This document shows positions 10,714 to 20,645 of a stretch of 64,000 bases of DNA, piece by piece. Numbering within the stretch: position 1 is the first letter of the stretch; every line of letters begins with the position of its first letter. A program made the translations under genes and the position numbers. The notes under the pieces were generated by a model. It saw nothing but the letters and a program-made list of their open reading frames with translations. It searched no databases and had not been told where the DNA came from. Source of the DNA: Coemansia sp. RSA 1804 (lineage: Eukaryota; Kickxellomycota; Kickxellomycetes; Kickxellales; Kickxellaceae); assembly GCA_027578815.1 (NCBI GenBank), contig JANBTH010000004.1, forward strand, positions 29,867 through 93,866, given 5' to 3'.

Positions 10714-10853
10714 GCTTTGATTGACAAATTACAAGCGCATGCTACTCATTTTTACTCCTTCTTCCCAATTTCTGTAAAAAATAAAACAAAACAAACTCAA
10801 GGATAATAATGAATAAATAAATAAATAAAGCAAATGAAGGCTATACTACATGT
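8858..10853. other. Gene-poor AT-rich stretch of about 2 kb
   Basis: This lies between two convergent genes. Open frames (for example 9355-9594) lack domain character and sit in AT-rich sequence. A long GTT microsatellite occurs near 10.7 kb and AAAT repeats near 10.81 kb. I find no tRNA, snRNA or transposon sequence. Confidence 0.5.
10654..10715. repeat. GTT trinucleotide microsatellite, about 20 units
   Basis: An uninterrupted run of GTT units. A short open frame reads through it as polyvaline but has no other coding support. Confidence 0.95.
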
Positions 10854-11231
10854 CTAGACAATGCCTGCCGCCACCAAAACACCAGCTGCCAAAACACCAC
10901 CCAGCATTGATCCTTGTAGTTTGTTAATGCTGTAACCAGCCATGGCACCCGAAGAAGTGTCTTCCTTTTGTCCTTCCGCTTCATCCGCGCTATCTGCTGA
11001 ATCGCTCCCTTCGACATTGCTGACATTCACTAGGTCACCATATTCGTCAGATTCGCCACTGTCATCTTCACAGTCGGAAAGCTCCTCGGTGTTTGTCACT
11101 GTTATAACTATAGTGCATCCGCCTGCATCGTCTACCGGTTCTAGGCTTGAATCGCTAGTATCCTGTGACTTTACGCCCGCAATGCAAAAGACCAATAGAG
11201 TTGCTATCTTCAACACCGTGAGTACCTGCAT
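10854..11231 (-). CDS. Small acidic secreted protein with GPI-anchor-like C-terminus
   Basis: The 125-residue protein has an N-terminal signal peptide (MQVLTVLKIATLLVFCIAGV, cleavage near residue 22). The mature region is very rich in Asp, Glu and Ser, with two cysteines (39 and 54) that could form one disulfide. A small-residue stretch (TSSGAMAG, about 92-99), a spacer and a hydrophobic C-terminus (MLGGVLAAGVLVAAGIV) complete it. This order is that of a GPI-anchored cell-surface protein, with an omega site probably at Ser93-Gly95. I recognise no family. The ATG at 11231 was chosen over an upstream one at 11423 because the signal peptide starts exactly there and a consensus TATA box lies 56 bases upstream. 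Confidence 0.75.
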   Translation of the reverse strand: MQVLTVLKIATLLVFCIAGVKSQDTSDSSLEPVDDAGGCTIVITVTNTEELSDCEDDSGESDEYGDLVNVSNVEGSDSADSADEAEGQKEDTSSGAMAGYSINKLQGSMLGGVLAAGVLVAAGIV

Positions 11232-11771
11232 CCTATCTTTCTCTGTCTTTTTGTATCTTGTTTTTTTGCTGTTGTGATAATGGGTACTTTTATAATTCAA
11301 TGCAATATTGTAGTAGTGTAATAATGTGATGCAGAGTAAAATAAGTACATATAAAAGTTGATAATGAAGCAAAATACAAAAGGTAGAAGAAATAAAAAAC
11401 CGATGATGGAAAATCTTTATCAAAAATTTACAAAACCGAAAAAACAGGAGATCTTTTATACATTCATCTCAGACATGCTTTTATTTACAAAGGAAAAAAG
11501 ACCAAAAAAGCACATAATAAAAACAAAAAGACCGGATCCCACATCCTTCTAGAAAAAAAACAAAAAAAACTTGTTTCTTTCTACAGACTGGCAATTGTAC
11601 AGCAGGATTCCCTCACATCAACGTCGTTGCGTAAAAAAAAAAGAAATATAAAACCAAAATATTTCATAATGTGTAAAAAAGGCGAGCAAGGCAAAAAGAA
11701 TGAGATAAAGCCCTTTTTCACAAAAATGAAGTTGTAAAGAAAATGGAAAGAAAGAAAAAGCGCTCAAGCCG
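11232..11771. other. Intergenic between the GPI-like gene and Aquarius
   Basis: AT-rich. It contains the upstream region of the GPI-like gene and the 3' region of the Aquarius gene. No gene can be supported. Confidence 0.45.
11287..11294 (-). promoter_or_regulatory. TATA box of the acidic GPI-like protein gene
   Basis: The minus strand reads TATAAAAG, 56 bases before the ATG at 11231. This is a good match to the eukaryotic TATA consensus at a workable distance. Confidence 0.55.
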
Positions 11772-14700
11772 TCATTCAGAGTCAGAGGCTGATGCGTCAG
11801 AAGAATCATACTGTAAACGACGATTGTCCAAGGCCACAACAGCCTCCTCTATCATCTTGTAAACCAATTTACCCATATGTTCAACATCCCGAATGACAAT
11901 GCATCCATTGTCGTGCTCCGAGCGATCCTCCTCTTGCTGCTGCTGCTGCTGTTCCTGTTCCTTGCCATATTGCTCGCCATTGGGTCTTAGCTTCAGGCAA
12001 TCGCTGTTAGCCAAAAGCAGCCTCATCGGGTGCTGGAGCTCAAAGCATGTTTCAAACAGCTGGCGCCTACCAAACACATAGAGCCCCAGCCGTGCGCGCG
12101 ACAAGGCCACAGTCAGCCGACGCAGGTCGCGCAGATGTCCAACGCTCTTGGTGCGCACAAGCGACAGCAGCACATAGTCTCTCTGCTGGCCCTGGAACTG
12201 GTCGACTGTAGAAAGCGCCCCAGGCAGTCCAAAGAGCGCATCAAGCATGTCGCTGCCTGTGCACCGCCGCTCCAGAACATCGCGCAGCAGCGCACGCTGT
12301 CCGTTGTATGTGGTTAGAATAGCAATTCGGGAGGCCGGATACCCCAGCAGTCGCATGTACTGGTAGACCGCCACAACATACTCGGCCTCGCCGAGATTCT
12401 GGTAGTAGTACCGCGTAGGCGCAGACTCGCCGCCTCGGCTGCCAAAGTCAGCAACATTGACAAACTGGAAGGTGTTCTGGAACCCGGTGTTTGGCAGCGC
12501 AAAAGGCCCAGCACCCACCAGGGCTTCCAAATCGCCAAGCGCCGTGTATCGGTAGCGGTACAGGTCTGCAATTTCGGGACGCGCGCGCGCCTGCTTGTTC
12601 AGCTCGGTATACGGAACACCAAGCCGCACAAGCCGCGCAAACATGCTCTGCTCCATGTTTGCATACGCCCGCAAGCCAGAGTTCTTGACAACTGGAGGAA
12701 GCTGGTTGTGGTCGCCAATCATCACAAGCCGCTTGAGTCTGCTGCTATTATGGCTACTACTTGCGTCCACTGCACTGCTGGGCGGCTGGAGCACAAGCGG
12801 TATAAATGTCTCAACATCCAGGATCTGTGCTGCTTCCTCCAGCACAACCGTGTCGTATCTGAACCCAAGCGCTACAAGCTCCTTGCGCTTCAGCGCCGCA
12901 TGCGTACAGGTCATGGCCACAATGCGCGCCTGGTTTGTCAGCAGATAGTTGCTTCGGTCGGTGCTGCTCCGCAAGAGCTCAAACGGCTGGATGTCGGCAA
13001 GCTCGTCAAAGATGACCTCAATATATCTAAAGCAACCGGCTGCTACTTCCAGCAGATCTGACGCCGCTGAAGACGCCGCATCCGCTGCGGCTCCAAAAAC
13101 AGAATGCCCAAGCGCGTTCTCAAAGAACAGCGCAAATGGAAATCCGTCCACCACAAACCGACCAGCATCTGCTGCATTCTGGTCTACTTGCGCAAGTGCC
13201 TTGCGATAGAAGGCCTCCCAGCGCAGCTTGACCTGAGTGATAAAGAACAAGTGGGCGTTGTCGCATGTGTATCCGTAGTCCCCGCGCACATCCATGGATT
13301 CGGCAAGCCGCTGCACCTCAGCAAGCAACTCGAGCCGCCTCTCCAGGAACGATTCAACACGACCAGCCTTCGAGTACCGCTCCTCAGCATCCAGCTCCCC
13401 CTCACCGTGTCCGAGACGCAAAAGATGGCGTGGCTCAATGTTCAGCGCAATGATCTTCTCGAACAACTGGTTCAGCGCCTGGTTCGAGTGCGTGACTAGC
13501 AGGATCTTCTGCGCTGGGTGGGCGTGGTACAGGTTTGCAATAATCTGCACTGCCACGTCGGTCTTTCCAGTGCCAGGCGGACCGACGATCAGCGACAGCC
13601 CGGGCAGGCATGCGGATCGGATGGCCGCGACCTGAGCCGATGTAAACCGAATCGTGTTCTGACGCGGACGACGCAGCTCAATCGGCCCTAGATTGACTGG
13701 CGGCTCGCTGGTCACACGCACCACACCATCAGAATCAACTGGAAGCTCCACAATGCACGGCTTTGCAAACACGCCGCCTTCGATCTCCAGTACGTTCCCG
13801 TCTCCCAGACACTCGCGCAAATGGCCTTCATCCAAAAATGTATCTCCCAGATTGATGCGCACAGACTTGTGCCCGCTGCTCGTGGCTCTGGCACACGCCT
13901 GCTGCATTGCAGTTGCCCTTTTTGGATCGCCATAGCCAAGAAACGTGGACGTCAGCCAGTCGGGCAGAATCGCAGCCGACGATGGGCCTGTGGTCATCAT
14001 TAGGTCGCGGATCGTTTCTAGAACAGCCTTGAAGTTGTTCTCCTGCGGCCGCCGCCGCATTGCCACATTTAGCGCCGCATAGACATCATCGCCTCCGCTG
14101 CGCATGTCTTCGTAATACTGATGCGTGTCCATGAAAACACGTATGTTCAGCATCCGGCTGTCATGGCTCTGTTGTTGTTGTTGTTGTTGTTGCTGCTGCT
14201 GTTCGTCAATAGGCTTTCCCTTGCTGTCCAGCCGACATTCAACCTCGCACCCACGGGCGCCTTGGATGCAGCAAAGTACATCGCCATCTGTCACAGTCGA
14301 TCCACCATTAGCAGCAGGTGCCGCACTAACTGCCAGAAGGATCAGCACATCGCGCGGCCTTATATCAGTCAGCCACTCTCGCCGAATCGATTCTGTAAAC
14401 GTGCTCAAGTCAATTGATATATCTGCCCGCACACGAGAGGGCGCCTGTTCGCCTAATCTTGGTCTTTGCACATCCACAATCGAGTACGATGCCATAGGCA
14501 CTGCCATCCGCGCCCACCCGTCAAAATGCGTGTTGCTGGTACTGGTACTGTTGTCCCCTTTGCCAGCTCCACCGCCCACAGTCATATCCGTAGACTCGTC
14601 GTATGTGAGCCGTGGCTGCAGTCTGCGCACAGCATCAATGACGTTTTCCCTGATCTCAAAGGTGCTCTCCAGACAAAAAAGCTCAAAGCACCGCATCAAG

Positions 14701-16442
14701 TAGTCGTGGTGACTGAGGAACTGTAGGTTAAGCTTGGGAACCGGAAGCGTCGGATAGCAGATGTTCGCACATTCACTGCCAGCTTCATCTTTGTAGGAAA
14801 CAGAGTAGGGCAATCGCGAATACTGATCGGTTTCAACTACCAAGCGGTCAAGAAGATCCCTTTCGGTCGGGTACAGCGATATCGAGCGCACCTGGACGGC
14901 CACCGTGGCGCGTCGCATATACCGCTGCACAAAGCAGTCAATTATGTACGGCTTCGTGTATCTGCCATCCACGACCAGATCAGCACCACCACCACCACAC
15001 GCTGCTGATGATTCAACTATCGATTTTGTACGTATTCCGACCATGTGTGCCAGTCTGAGAAGGGAATCATAGTCCAATGATCCAAGTGAGGTTCTCAGCA
15101 TTGATGGGTCTTCACTGATCTTTGCGACGCTCGACAACGCCAGCGGCTCAAGCGTGTCGGCAAACTCTCGAAACGCCACGAGTTGAAGCTCTTGTACAAT
15201 CCGGTAATGTGTTTCCTTGGCATCTATCTCAGAAACGGCCTCGCCTGTAACGTCTCTTACTTGGAAGTACACTCGGTCGCGGAGCTGATCGACCAGCCGA
15301 GTGAACACGCCGTGGCCAGTGTTGGTGCCGAACTCTTCCTTTTTATCATTATCATTATCCTCATTCTTATTCTTGGTCGTACTTTTGGTCTGGTACCATG
15401 GCGACCGCTCGCACAAGCCAACCACCTGGTAATCGACAAGCAACAGGTTAACATACCGCCGCGTCGGCAGCTGTGAGTCAAGATCGATAAGGAACTCCAG
15501 GAACTTGATGCAGTAGTTCAGAGTGACATTACTCCCGTTCTCCCTCAAAGCACCGCTGAGGAAATCACGAATCAGCAGGGGCAAGTAATCGCGGTCTCTT
15601 TGGTTCCTAGCCGCCTCTTCCTGCGTAGTCTTTTTGCCAGCCACACACTTTTTGCTCATATGTTTCCAGAGCTTTTGTAGCTGCGGCGTTCGTCTAAACA
15701 TTACATCCACAACCTTCTTGGTATCGTCGATATGATGCCATAGTAGCAGCGATGTCAGCGGCATGCATGCCTCACGCACTACTGGTGTTTCCAGACTGGA
15801 AAAACATGATATAAGGAACTGGACCACAAGCGAGCGAGCGAGAGTCGACGGCTCCTTTGCATCGCTTTGTATGCTTCTTGTCGAAAACGCGACAACGTCA
15901 TCAAACAGCTTTGCAAACCCAACGCATTTGCCCTGAGATGATTGCTCAGCTATGAGAGCCCAAGCAGCACCAGACAGTCCCTGGATATACTTTTCGTTCA
16001 ACATCAGCAGGATCGAGATCAACAGGGCATCAGTGGGCGTGTCTGACTTGTAGTTAGGCCAGAGATACAACTCAAAGTACTGCAGTCTCTCGAGGGTTTG
16101 CAACGTCGTGCGCGAGTACCCGTTGCCAACAATATGCTTCTCCAGAATAGTTGTAACGGTAGCTTCCGACCAGTCGGGATGCTCATTAAGCCAGTACTTT
16201 TTGGCTATAGCCTCGATCCCTTTGTTAGTAAGACCGCTGTCATCATCATCTCTGTTACCGCCATTGGTCTGCTCTCCATCCTTTGCTGGTCTGCTCGACG
16301 AGTATTCCATTCTGTCATCTATATCGTTTGTCACCACAGAACGCGCAGGGACTGCATTACTCTTTCTACTGCCTGCGTTTCGACCAGTCCGATTGGATCC
16401 GGCCCGCTTTGTCTGTCCTCCTCTTCTCGTCCTTGGCGGCAT
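11772..16442 (-). CDS. AQR: Intron-binding RNA helicase Aquarius / Cwf11 (SF1 helicase of the spliceosome)
   Basis: The 1556-residue protein matches Aquarius in size and order: an N-terminal armadillo-like half, a beta-barrel region, then a C-terminal UPF1-like SF1 helicase. In the spliceosome it contacts intron RNA upstream of the branch site. Near residue 30-130 the AQR-type start is visible (KKYWLNEHPDW, LWPNY). Helicase motifs are Walker [15 protein letters not shown] (about 950), motif II VVLEEAAQILDVETFIPL, motif III GDHNQLPPVVKN, and motifs V/VI TVDQFQGQQRDYVLLSLVRT and LTVALSRARLGLYVFGR. Motif II reads EEAA rather than DEAA, as is normal for this family. Two polyGln tracts are encoded by CAG/CAA runs, one in the central region (plus-strand about 14173-14205) and one near the C-terminus (about 11935-11955). 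The tail is acidic and Ser-rich. Confidence 0.95.
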   Translation of the reverse strand: MPPRTRRGGQTKRAGSNRTGRNAGSRKSNAVPARSVVTNDIDDRMEYSSSRPAKDGEQTNGGNRDDDDSGLTNKGIEAIAKKYWLNEHPDWSEATVTTILEKHIVGNGYSRTTLQTLERLQYFELYLWPNYKSDTPTDALLISILLMLNEKYIQGLSGAAWALIAEQSSQGKCVGFAKLFDDVVAFSTRSIQSDAKEPSTLARSLVVQFLISCFSSLETPVVREACMPLTSLLLWHHIDDTKKVVDVMFRRTPQLQKLWKHMSKKCVAGKKTTQEEAARNQRDRDYLPLLIRDFLSGALRENGSNVTLNYCIKFLEFLIDLDSQLPTRRYVNLLLVDYQVVGLCERSPWYQTKSTTKNKNEDNDNDKKEEFGTNTGHGVFTRLVDQLRDRVYFQVRDVTGEAVSEIDAKETHYRIVQELQLVAFREFADTLEPLALSSVAKISEDPSMLRTSLGSLDYDSLLRLAHMVGIRTKSIVESSAACGGGGADLVVDGRYTKPYIIDCFVQRYMRRATVAVQVRSISLYPTERDLLDRLVVETDQYSRLPYSVSYKDEAGSECANICYPTLPVPKLNLQFLSHHDYLMRCFELFCLESTFEIRENVIDAVRRLQPRLTYDESTDMTVGGGAGKGDNSTSTSNTHFDGWARMAVPMASYSIVDVQRPRLGEQAPSRVRADISIDLSTFTESIRREWLTDIRPRDVLILLAVSAAPAANGGSTVTDGDVLCCIQGARGCEVECRLDSKGKPIDEQQQQQQQQQQQSHDSRMLNIRVFMDTHQYYEDMRSGGDDVYAALNVAMRRRPQENNFKAVLETIRDLMMTTGPSSAAILPDWLTSTFLGYGDPKRATAMQQACARATSSGHKSVRINLGDTFLDEGHLRECLGDGNVLEIEGGVFAKPCIVELPVDSDGVVRVTSEPPVNLGPIELRRPRQNTIRFTSAQVAAIRSACLPGLSLIVGPPGTGKTDVAVQIIANLYHAHPAQKILLVTHSNQALNQLFEKIIALNIEPRHLLRLGHGEGELDAEERYSKAGRVESFLERRLELLAEVQRLAESMDVRGDYGYTCDNAHLFFITQVKLRWEAFYRKALAQVDQNAADAGRFVVDGFPFALFFENALGHSVFGAAADAASSAASDLLEVAAGCFRYIEVIFDELADIQPFELLRSSTDRSNYLLTNQARIVAMTCTHAALKRKELVALGFRYDTVVLEEAAQILDVETFIPLVLQPPSSAVDASSSHNSSRLKRLVMIGDHNQLPPVVKNSGLRAYANMEQSMFARLVRLGVPYTELNKQARARPEIADLYRYRYTALGDLEALVGAGPFALPNTGFQNTFQFVNVADFGSRGGESAPTRYYYQNLGEAEYVVAVYQYMRLLGYPASRIAILTTYNGQRALLRDVLERRCTGSDMLDALFGLPGALSTVDQFQGQQRDYVLLSLVRTKSVGHLRDLRRLTVALSRARLGLYVFGRRQLFETCFELQHPMRLLLANSDCLKLRPNGEQYGKEQEQQQQQQEEDRSEHDNGCIVIRDVEHMGKLVYKMIEEAVVALDNRRLQYDSSDASASDSE

Positions 16443-16748
16443 GTCTCGTCGTGTGTATAATGCTAGTAGTAGAAATAAACGATTAGTTTCAAGACGATAA
16501 CAAAATATATGCTATGGATATTTTGCTTCAAAAAAGGAAAGAAAAGCTAATGCAAAGTAAAGAAACAAACATAACCCCGCTCTCAACAAAAACTCGCTAT
16601 CAGGGTAAAAAAAAAAGAAACCACGCTTAAACCAATCCCACTCGTCTTCATCACAGAAATATACGCACAGTTAGGGCAGAAAGTAGTCCCATCCCACGTG
16701 ACAGACAAAAGCTAATCAGCCAGAGCAGAAAAGTGGAAACAAGCGGGG
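16443..16748. other. Short intergenic spacer
   Basis: It separates the start of Aquarius from the stop of the Rsc9-like gene on the same strand. Nothing coding is seen. Confidence 0.45.
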
Positions 16749-17824
16749 TTATGTAGAAGACGACGACGAAGAGGAAGAGGAATGAGGAGAAGGCTGGCTC
16801 ACGACTGCCAACAGCCGCGAAGCATAAGGAGCAACAATTGTGTTCTGCGCAGCCACATAGGCGACGCGCTCGAGGACCTCGTCGGCGCAACGCCAGATCC
16901 GGATGCGATCCTGAATGCCCCGACTGCCGGTCCTCCGGTCAGCCCACTTCTGCAGCTGCTCAACCATGCCAACGCCCTGCAGAACAAGCCGCATCACCTG
17001 CTGTTGGGCCTTTTGATCCGACTGCGGAACAGTGCCACCGCTGAACAAGGGAGAAATCCGACTAAGTGCACTGGTCTTCTCGTCGCGTATCTGGTTCGCC
17101 AAACGCACCATATCAGGATCCGAGACCGTGTCGGCCGCTGAAGCGTTATTATTACTGGTGTTGTTGCTATTGCTGTTATCTGGAGAGTGTCCATCTTTGG
17201 ACTTTATCTCTCCTTCTTTCTCCTTCTCGCTGGTCTTGTAGAATGGGCCGTGGATAAGCACATGTCGCTGCAACCATCTCCTCACTGTTTCAACACTGTT
17301 ACCCGCAGATGCACCGTCACCGCCCGATGGAGCGGCAGGAATGCGGTTGCAGTTGCGCCATCTGCACGCATCCGCACCGCTTACATGGTGAGCAACATGT
17401 TCCAGCGCCTGAGTCTCGCTCGTCAGTCTTTCGGAGCACCCATGCCAACTGCACACATTTGTATTGTCAGCACCCGCACCAGCAGCAGCGGCAGATGCTG
17501 ATGAAGAGGAAGGATCTTGGGTGCCAGAAGCCTGCTGTTTTTGTTGGTGATCAATGGGAACGGCGGGAATTGGAATTATGTGCTGGGTTTTGGATCGCAG
17601 ATGCAAAGCTATAAGATGCTCGGAAGAAACCTGCTGCTGCTGTTGCTGCTGCTGCCTCTGCTGGCTGTTGGAGACAGACTGTATGGAAGCCTTTGGAAAA
17701 ACAGCAGCTACAACGCGAACCATTTCGCCCAGCGTCAGTGCCCGCCCTATACGTGGAACCGTCTGGCCGTGTTTAGCAATCATATAGCGACCAAACAGAT
17801 CGGTAAGAGTAACATATGAAGGCA

Positions 17825-17864
<40 letters not shown>

Positions 17865-19580
17865 GTTGGCGGCCGGCGTTACAAACTCATAATTGAGCAG
17901 TACCCAAGTACACGCCTCTCGAAGCTCAGGCTCAGTTGGCTGCTTGTTTGCATTCTGCTCGTGCTGGTCGTTTCGATGGTGCTGCTTGGGCGCACCATTA
18001 GTCGCAGGCTCACCGGCCTTGCTGTCCTGCGCACGGACAGCGCCATTCGTGGGAGCAATGGGCTGGTAAGGCGGCGGCGGAGGACATGCAGCCGACATCC
18101 ACTGCTGCATGACCAGCGCAACAAGCGCGGCCAGGCCATCGGGAAGCATGCTGGGCTCGGATGCCTGCTGGTGAGACTCGCCGCTGGCTGCATAGACGCC
18201 CGAAGACCGCACTGTCGGATGGAAGCCGAAAACAGGAGTCTGGGACCCAGAGTCAGCGCCCGACAGTGTGGCAGCAGCAGGGTCGGGCGAGTTGTATCCC
18301 GACCTGAGCCGTTTGCGACGCTGCTTCTCGCCGATAATCTTCGCCACGCTGCTGGAGCCGCCCCGGGCAGCCGCGGCCTCTGCCGCCCGCTGCGCAAAGG
18401 ACTCGAGCTCCTCATCCAGCGACTTTGCCATCGTCTCCAGCCGCACAGTGTTAAGCAGCAGCTCGAAGCAGCCGCTGACAAGCTCTGGGTCGGGGGCCAA
18501 AAGGAGTTCGGCCAGTCTTGCGTTGATCAGCTCACCCACACACTCGTCATGCGGCAACAGTCCATAAGCCCACCTGGGAGCAGGCAAGTCAAGGATTTCG
18601 CGCGCCAACTGCGGGTGCCACGAAACAGACTGTACCAGAACACGCAGGGCGCCCAGCACAAGTTTGCGCTCCTGCGACTCATGCAGCACACGCACAAGTT
18701 CGGCCCACAGACACGTCTCGACAAGCGCAAGCGGATCCAGCGCCGATGACTCCTGCGACCCAAACACTGGCCAGCGTCTGCGCAGCGGAGCGCTGTCAAA
18801 CGGAGGCTGCGGAGTCAGCGGCAGCAGAATGTCCACAAGATCAAGAAGATCCGCCTTGATCCGCACGAACCCCCACGCGTCGTCGTGAAACGAGCGAAGC
18901 CACTGCGTCGCCTCGATTGTTATACGCGGATCCTGCGCCATCACCGCCGCATTCTCGCCAATCTGCGCTATGTTGAACAGCGCTGTCGACAGCGACTCTG
19001 CGCGCTCCACCGACCGCTCCTTCAGCATCTCAAGCCCAGTGTCCGCAAGCGCTACCCGTCGCACTCCCTCCCTAACAATCCCTGCCGTCTTTGCTGCCTT
19101 GTTGGGTCGGAATGTCGCGTTAGCCAGCACTTTGCGCGACTTCTCCAGCACTCCCAGAATCGCCTCCACCAGAAATGGCGCGTGGTGTGCCAGGGACCAC
19201 GAGTCTGGCGCGTAGCTTGTGGCGGGGACCAGTCGTGCACACGCCCAGTCTATTTCGTTGTCGAGAGTTGACTTTAGTGCCAACGCAAACCTGTTGAACG
19301 GCCCTCCCAGCAGGTATGTCATGTACTCCTCGTTGATAAACGGTGTCTGGCGCTTGCCTTGGTTTGGCTTCGACTGCTGCTGTTGCTGTTGCTGCTGTGA
19401 CGATTCGCTTGGCTTGGGCGCGACTGCCATTGTGTTTCCATTGACGTGTCCGTTGGCCACCACGGGAGACGGCTGGTGTGTTGGCTTGTGTCTTGGCTGG
19501 TAGTCGTTGATGGACGAAAGTCTCTGGCTATGTTGTTGCTGTGACTGTTGGCGGTATGCGAGTGGTGGATTAGCCTGCAT
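16749..19580 (-). CDS. RSC/PBAF chromatin-remodeller subunit, Rsc9/ARID2-like
   Basis: The protein has 943 residues from the ATG at 19580. After a Gln-rich N-terminus comes a long helical repeat region (about 85-400), starting NEEYMTYLLGGPFNRFALAL and containing DSWSLAHHAPFLVEAI. An RFX-like winged-helix segment (about 552-650; ACTWVLLNYEF, VTLTDLFGRYM) and a C2H2-type zinc finger (about 707-735; CSWHGC and HVAHH, then a second Cys pair ACRWRNC) follow. This RFX plus zinc-finger order is that of Rsc9/ARID2, which help RSC/PBAF bind chromatin. No ARID domain is visible in this frame or in the 580 bases upstream. Several CAG-encoded Gln tracts interrupt the protein. In-frame codons run upstream of 19580 without an ATG, and an AG preceded by a pyrimidine-poor stretch makes an upstream exon possible but unproven. 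Confidence 0.75.
17827..17863. repeat. CTG/CAG microsatellite inside the Rsc9-like gene
   Basis: About 12 CTG units on the plus strand encode polyglutamine in the minus-strand gene, splitting the RFX-like segment. Confidence 0.9.
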
Positions 19581-20162
19581 CTTCAAATCTAATAATGTTG
19601 TCACCCCCTCCTTTGCTGTGTTTCAAAAAATAATAAACGTGAATAATGCTGGTCAGAAATATTTAAAAAAAAAAACAGAAAAGCTTCCCCCTCCCACGCT
19701 TTAGCAATGTAGCAAAAGTTTTAGCTAATAATGAAAAGGAAAAGTGCGCAAGTTAAATTGAATTACTCGATGAAGAAATACAGCACTCGTAGGAAAAAAA
19801 CAAGGAAAACGCGAAATAATATAGCCTTGTTCTGAAAAGTGCAACAACGTTAAGCGGTAAGAATGAGTCCCGCACTCGTGTCTTACGCTGTAAAAGAAAG
19901 GAAAAGAAAAAACTGTAAGGGCCAATTCCACCCACACAAAGCCATCTCCGCCACACAACAATAAACTGATCACCAATCTTTTGGATTACGCAGACTTTGG
20001 AAATTAAATCCAACGAATGCACGTGACATATCAATGCCTGGTCTCACTTTCTATCCAGTCCACACTTTTTCAAAATAATAAACTATATTGGTCATTTGTT
20101 CAGCTACGTTTACACTTGATATACACTAAACTCTTTAATAAAAGATTTCTATTTGCTTTTGT
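19581..20162. other. Intergenic upstream of the Rsc9-like gene
   Basis: AT-rich. I looked here for an exon carrying the missing ARID domain and found none. Minus-strand frames at 19725-20034 have no domain character. Confidence 0.45.
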
Positions 20163-20645
20163 CTACTCTTTGAACGGCTCCGTGTTTTCCTTGGCCGGCT
20201 CAAGTACACGGAGAATTGGCTGCAGATTCGATTTATCAAAAACATTGTCAAGTATCTTTGCCTTTTCAATATCAGTTTGAATAGACCAGGCAGCGTAGCC
20301 ATGAATAGCAATACCAAGACTAAACGCAAATGGAGTAAGGCGGAACAGCGCTTTAAGAGAAATACTTGCGCATCTGGCTGCATGCACTACCGAAACAATG
20401 GGCGTGTTTTGTGATGCTGCGTTTGACATGTGAAGCAGCATTATGACAGCCTCGCAAATAAGCGAAAGTGTGTCTGCAATAACCATATCGGAATCAACAA
20501 GTTGGCGGACCAGGAAAAGCAGCGATATGGATAACACGCAAACGCTGGGTTTAATACTTGAACACGTCCATTTTAGCTCAGGTCCCGAGTTTCTTAGCAC
20601 GCCATAGCCTGCCAAAACAATTGCTAAATCGAGGATGTTGGACAT
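20163..20645 (-). CDS. Small hydrophobic membrane protein, unknown
   Basis: The 160-residue protein starts MSNILDLAIVLAGYGVLRNS and has about three or four hydrophobic stretches (for example VCVLSISLLFLVRQLV, LICEAVIMLLHMS and LTPFAFSLGIAIHGYAAW). A polar tail follows, ending ENTEPFKE. Codon use is more GC-balanced than the surrounding AT-rich DNA, which supports a real gene. The ATG at 20645 is preferred over non-ATG codons just upstream. I recognise no family. It is the last minus-strand gene before the AT-rich stretch. Confidence 0.6.
   Translation of the reverse strand: MSNILDLAIVLAGYGVLRNSGPELKWTCSSIKPSVCVLSISLLFLVRQLVDSDMVIADTLSLICEAVIMLLHMSNAASQNTPIVSVVHAARCASISLKALFRLTPFAFSLGIAIHGYAAWSIQTDIEKAKILDNVFDKSNLQPILRVLEPAKENTEPFKE

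Noticed and set aside
10600..10806. Polyvaline frame over the GTT microsatellite
   Set aside because: Produced by the repeat itself, with no other coding support.
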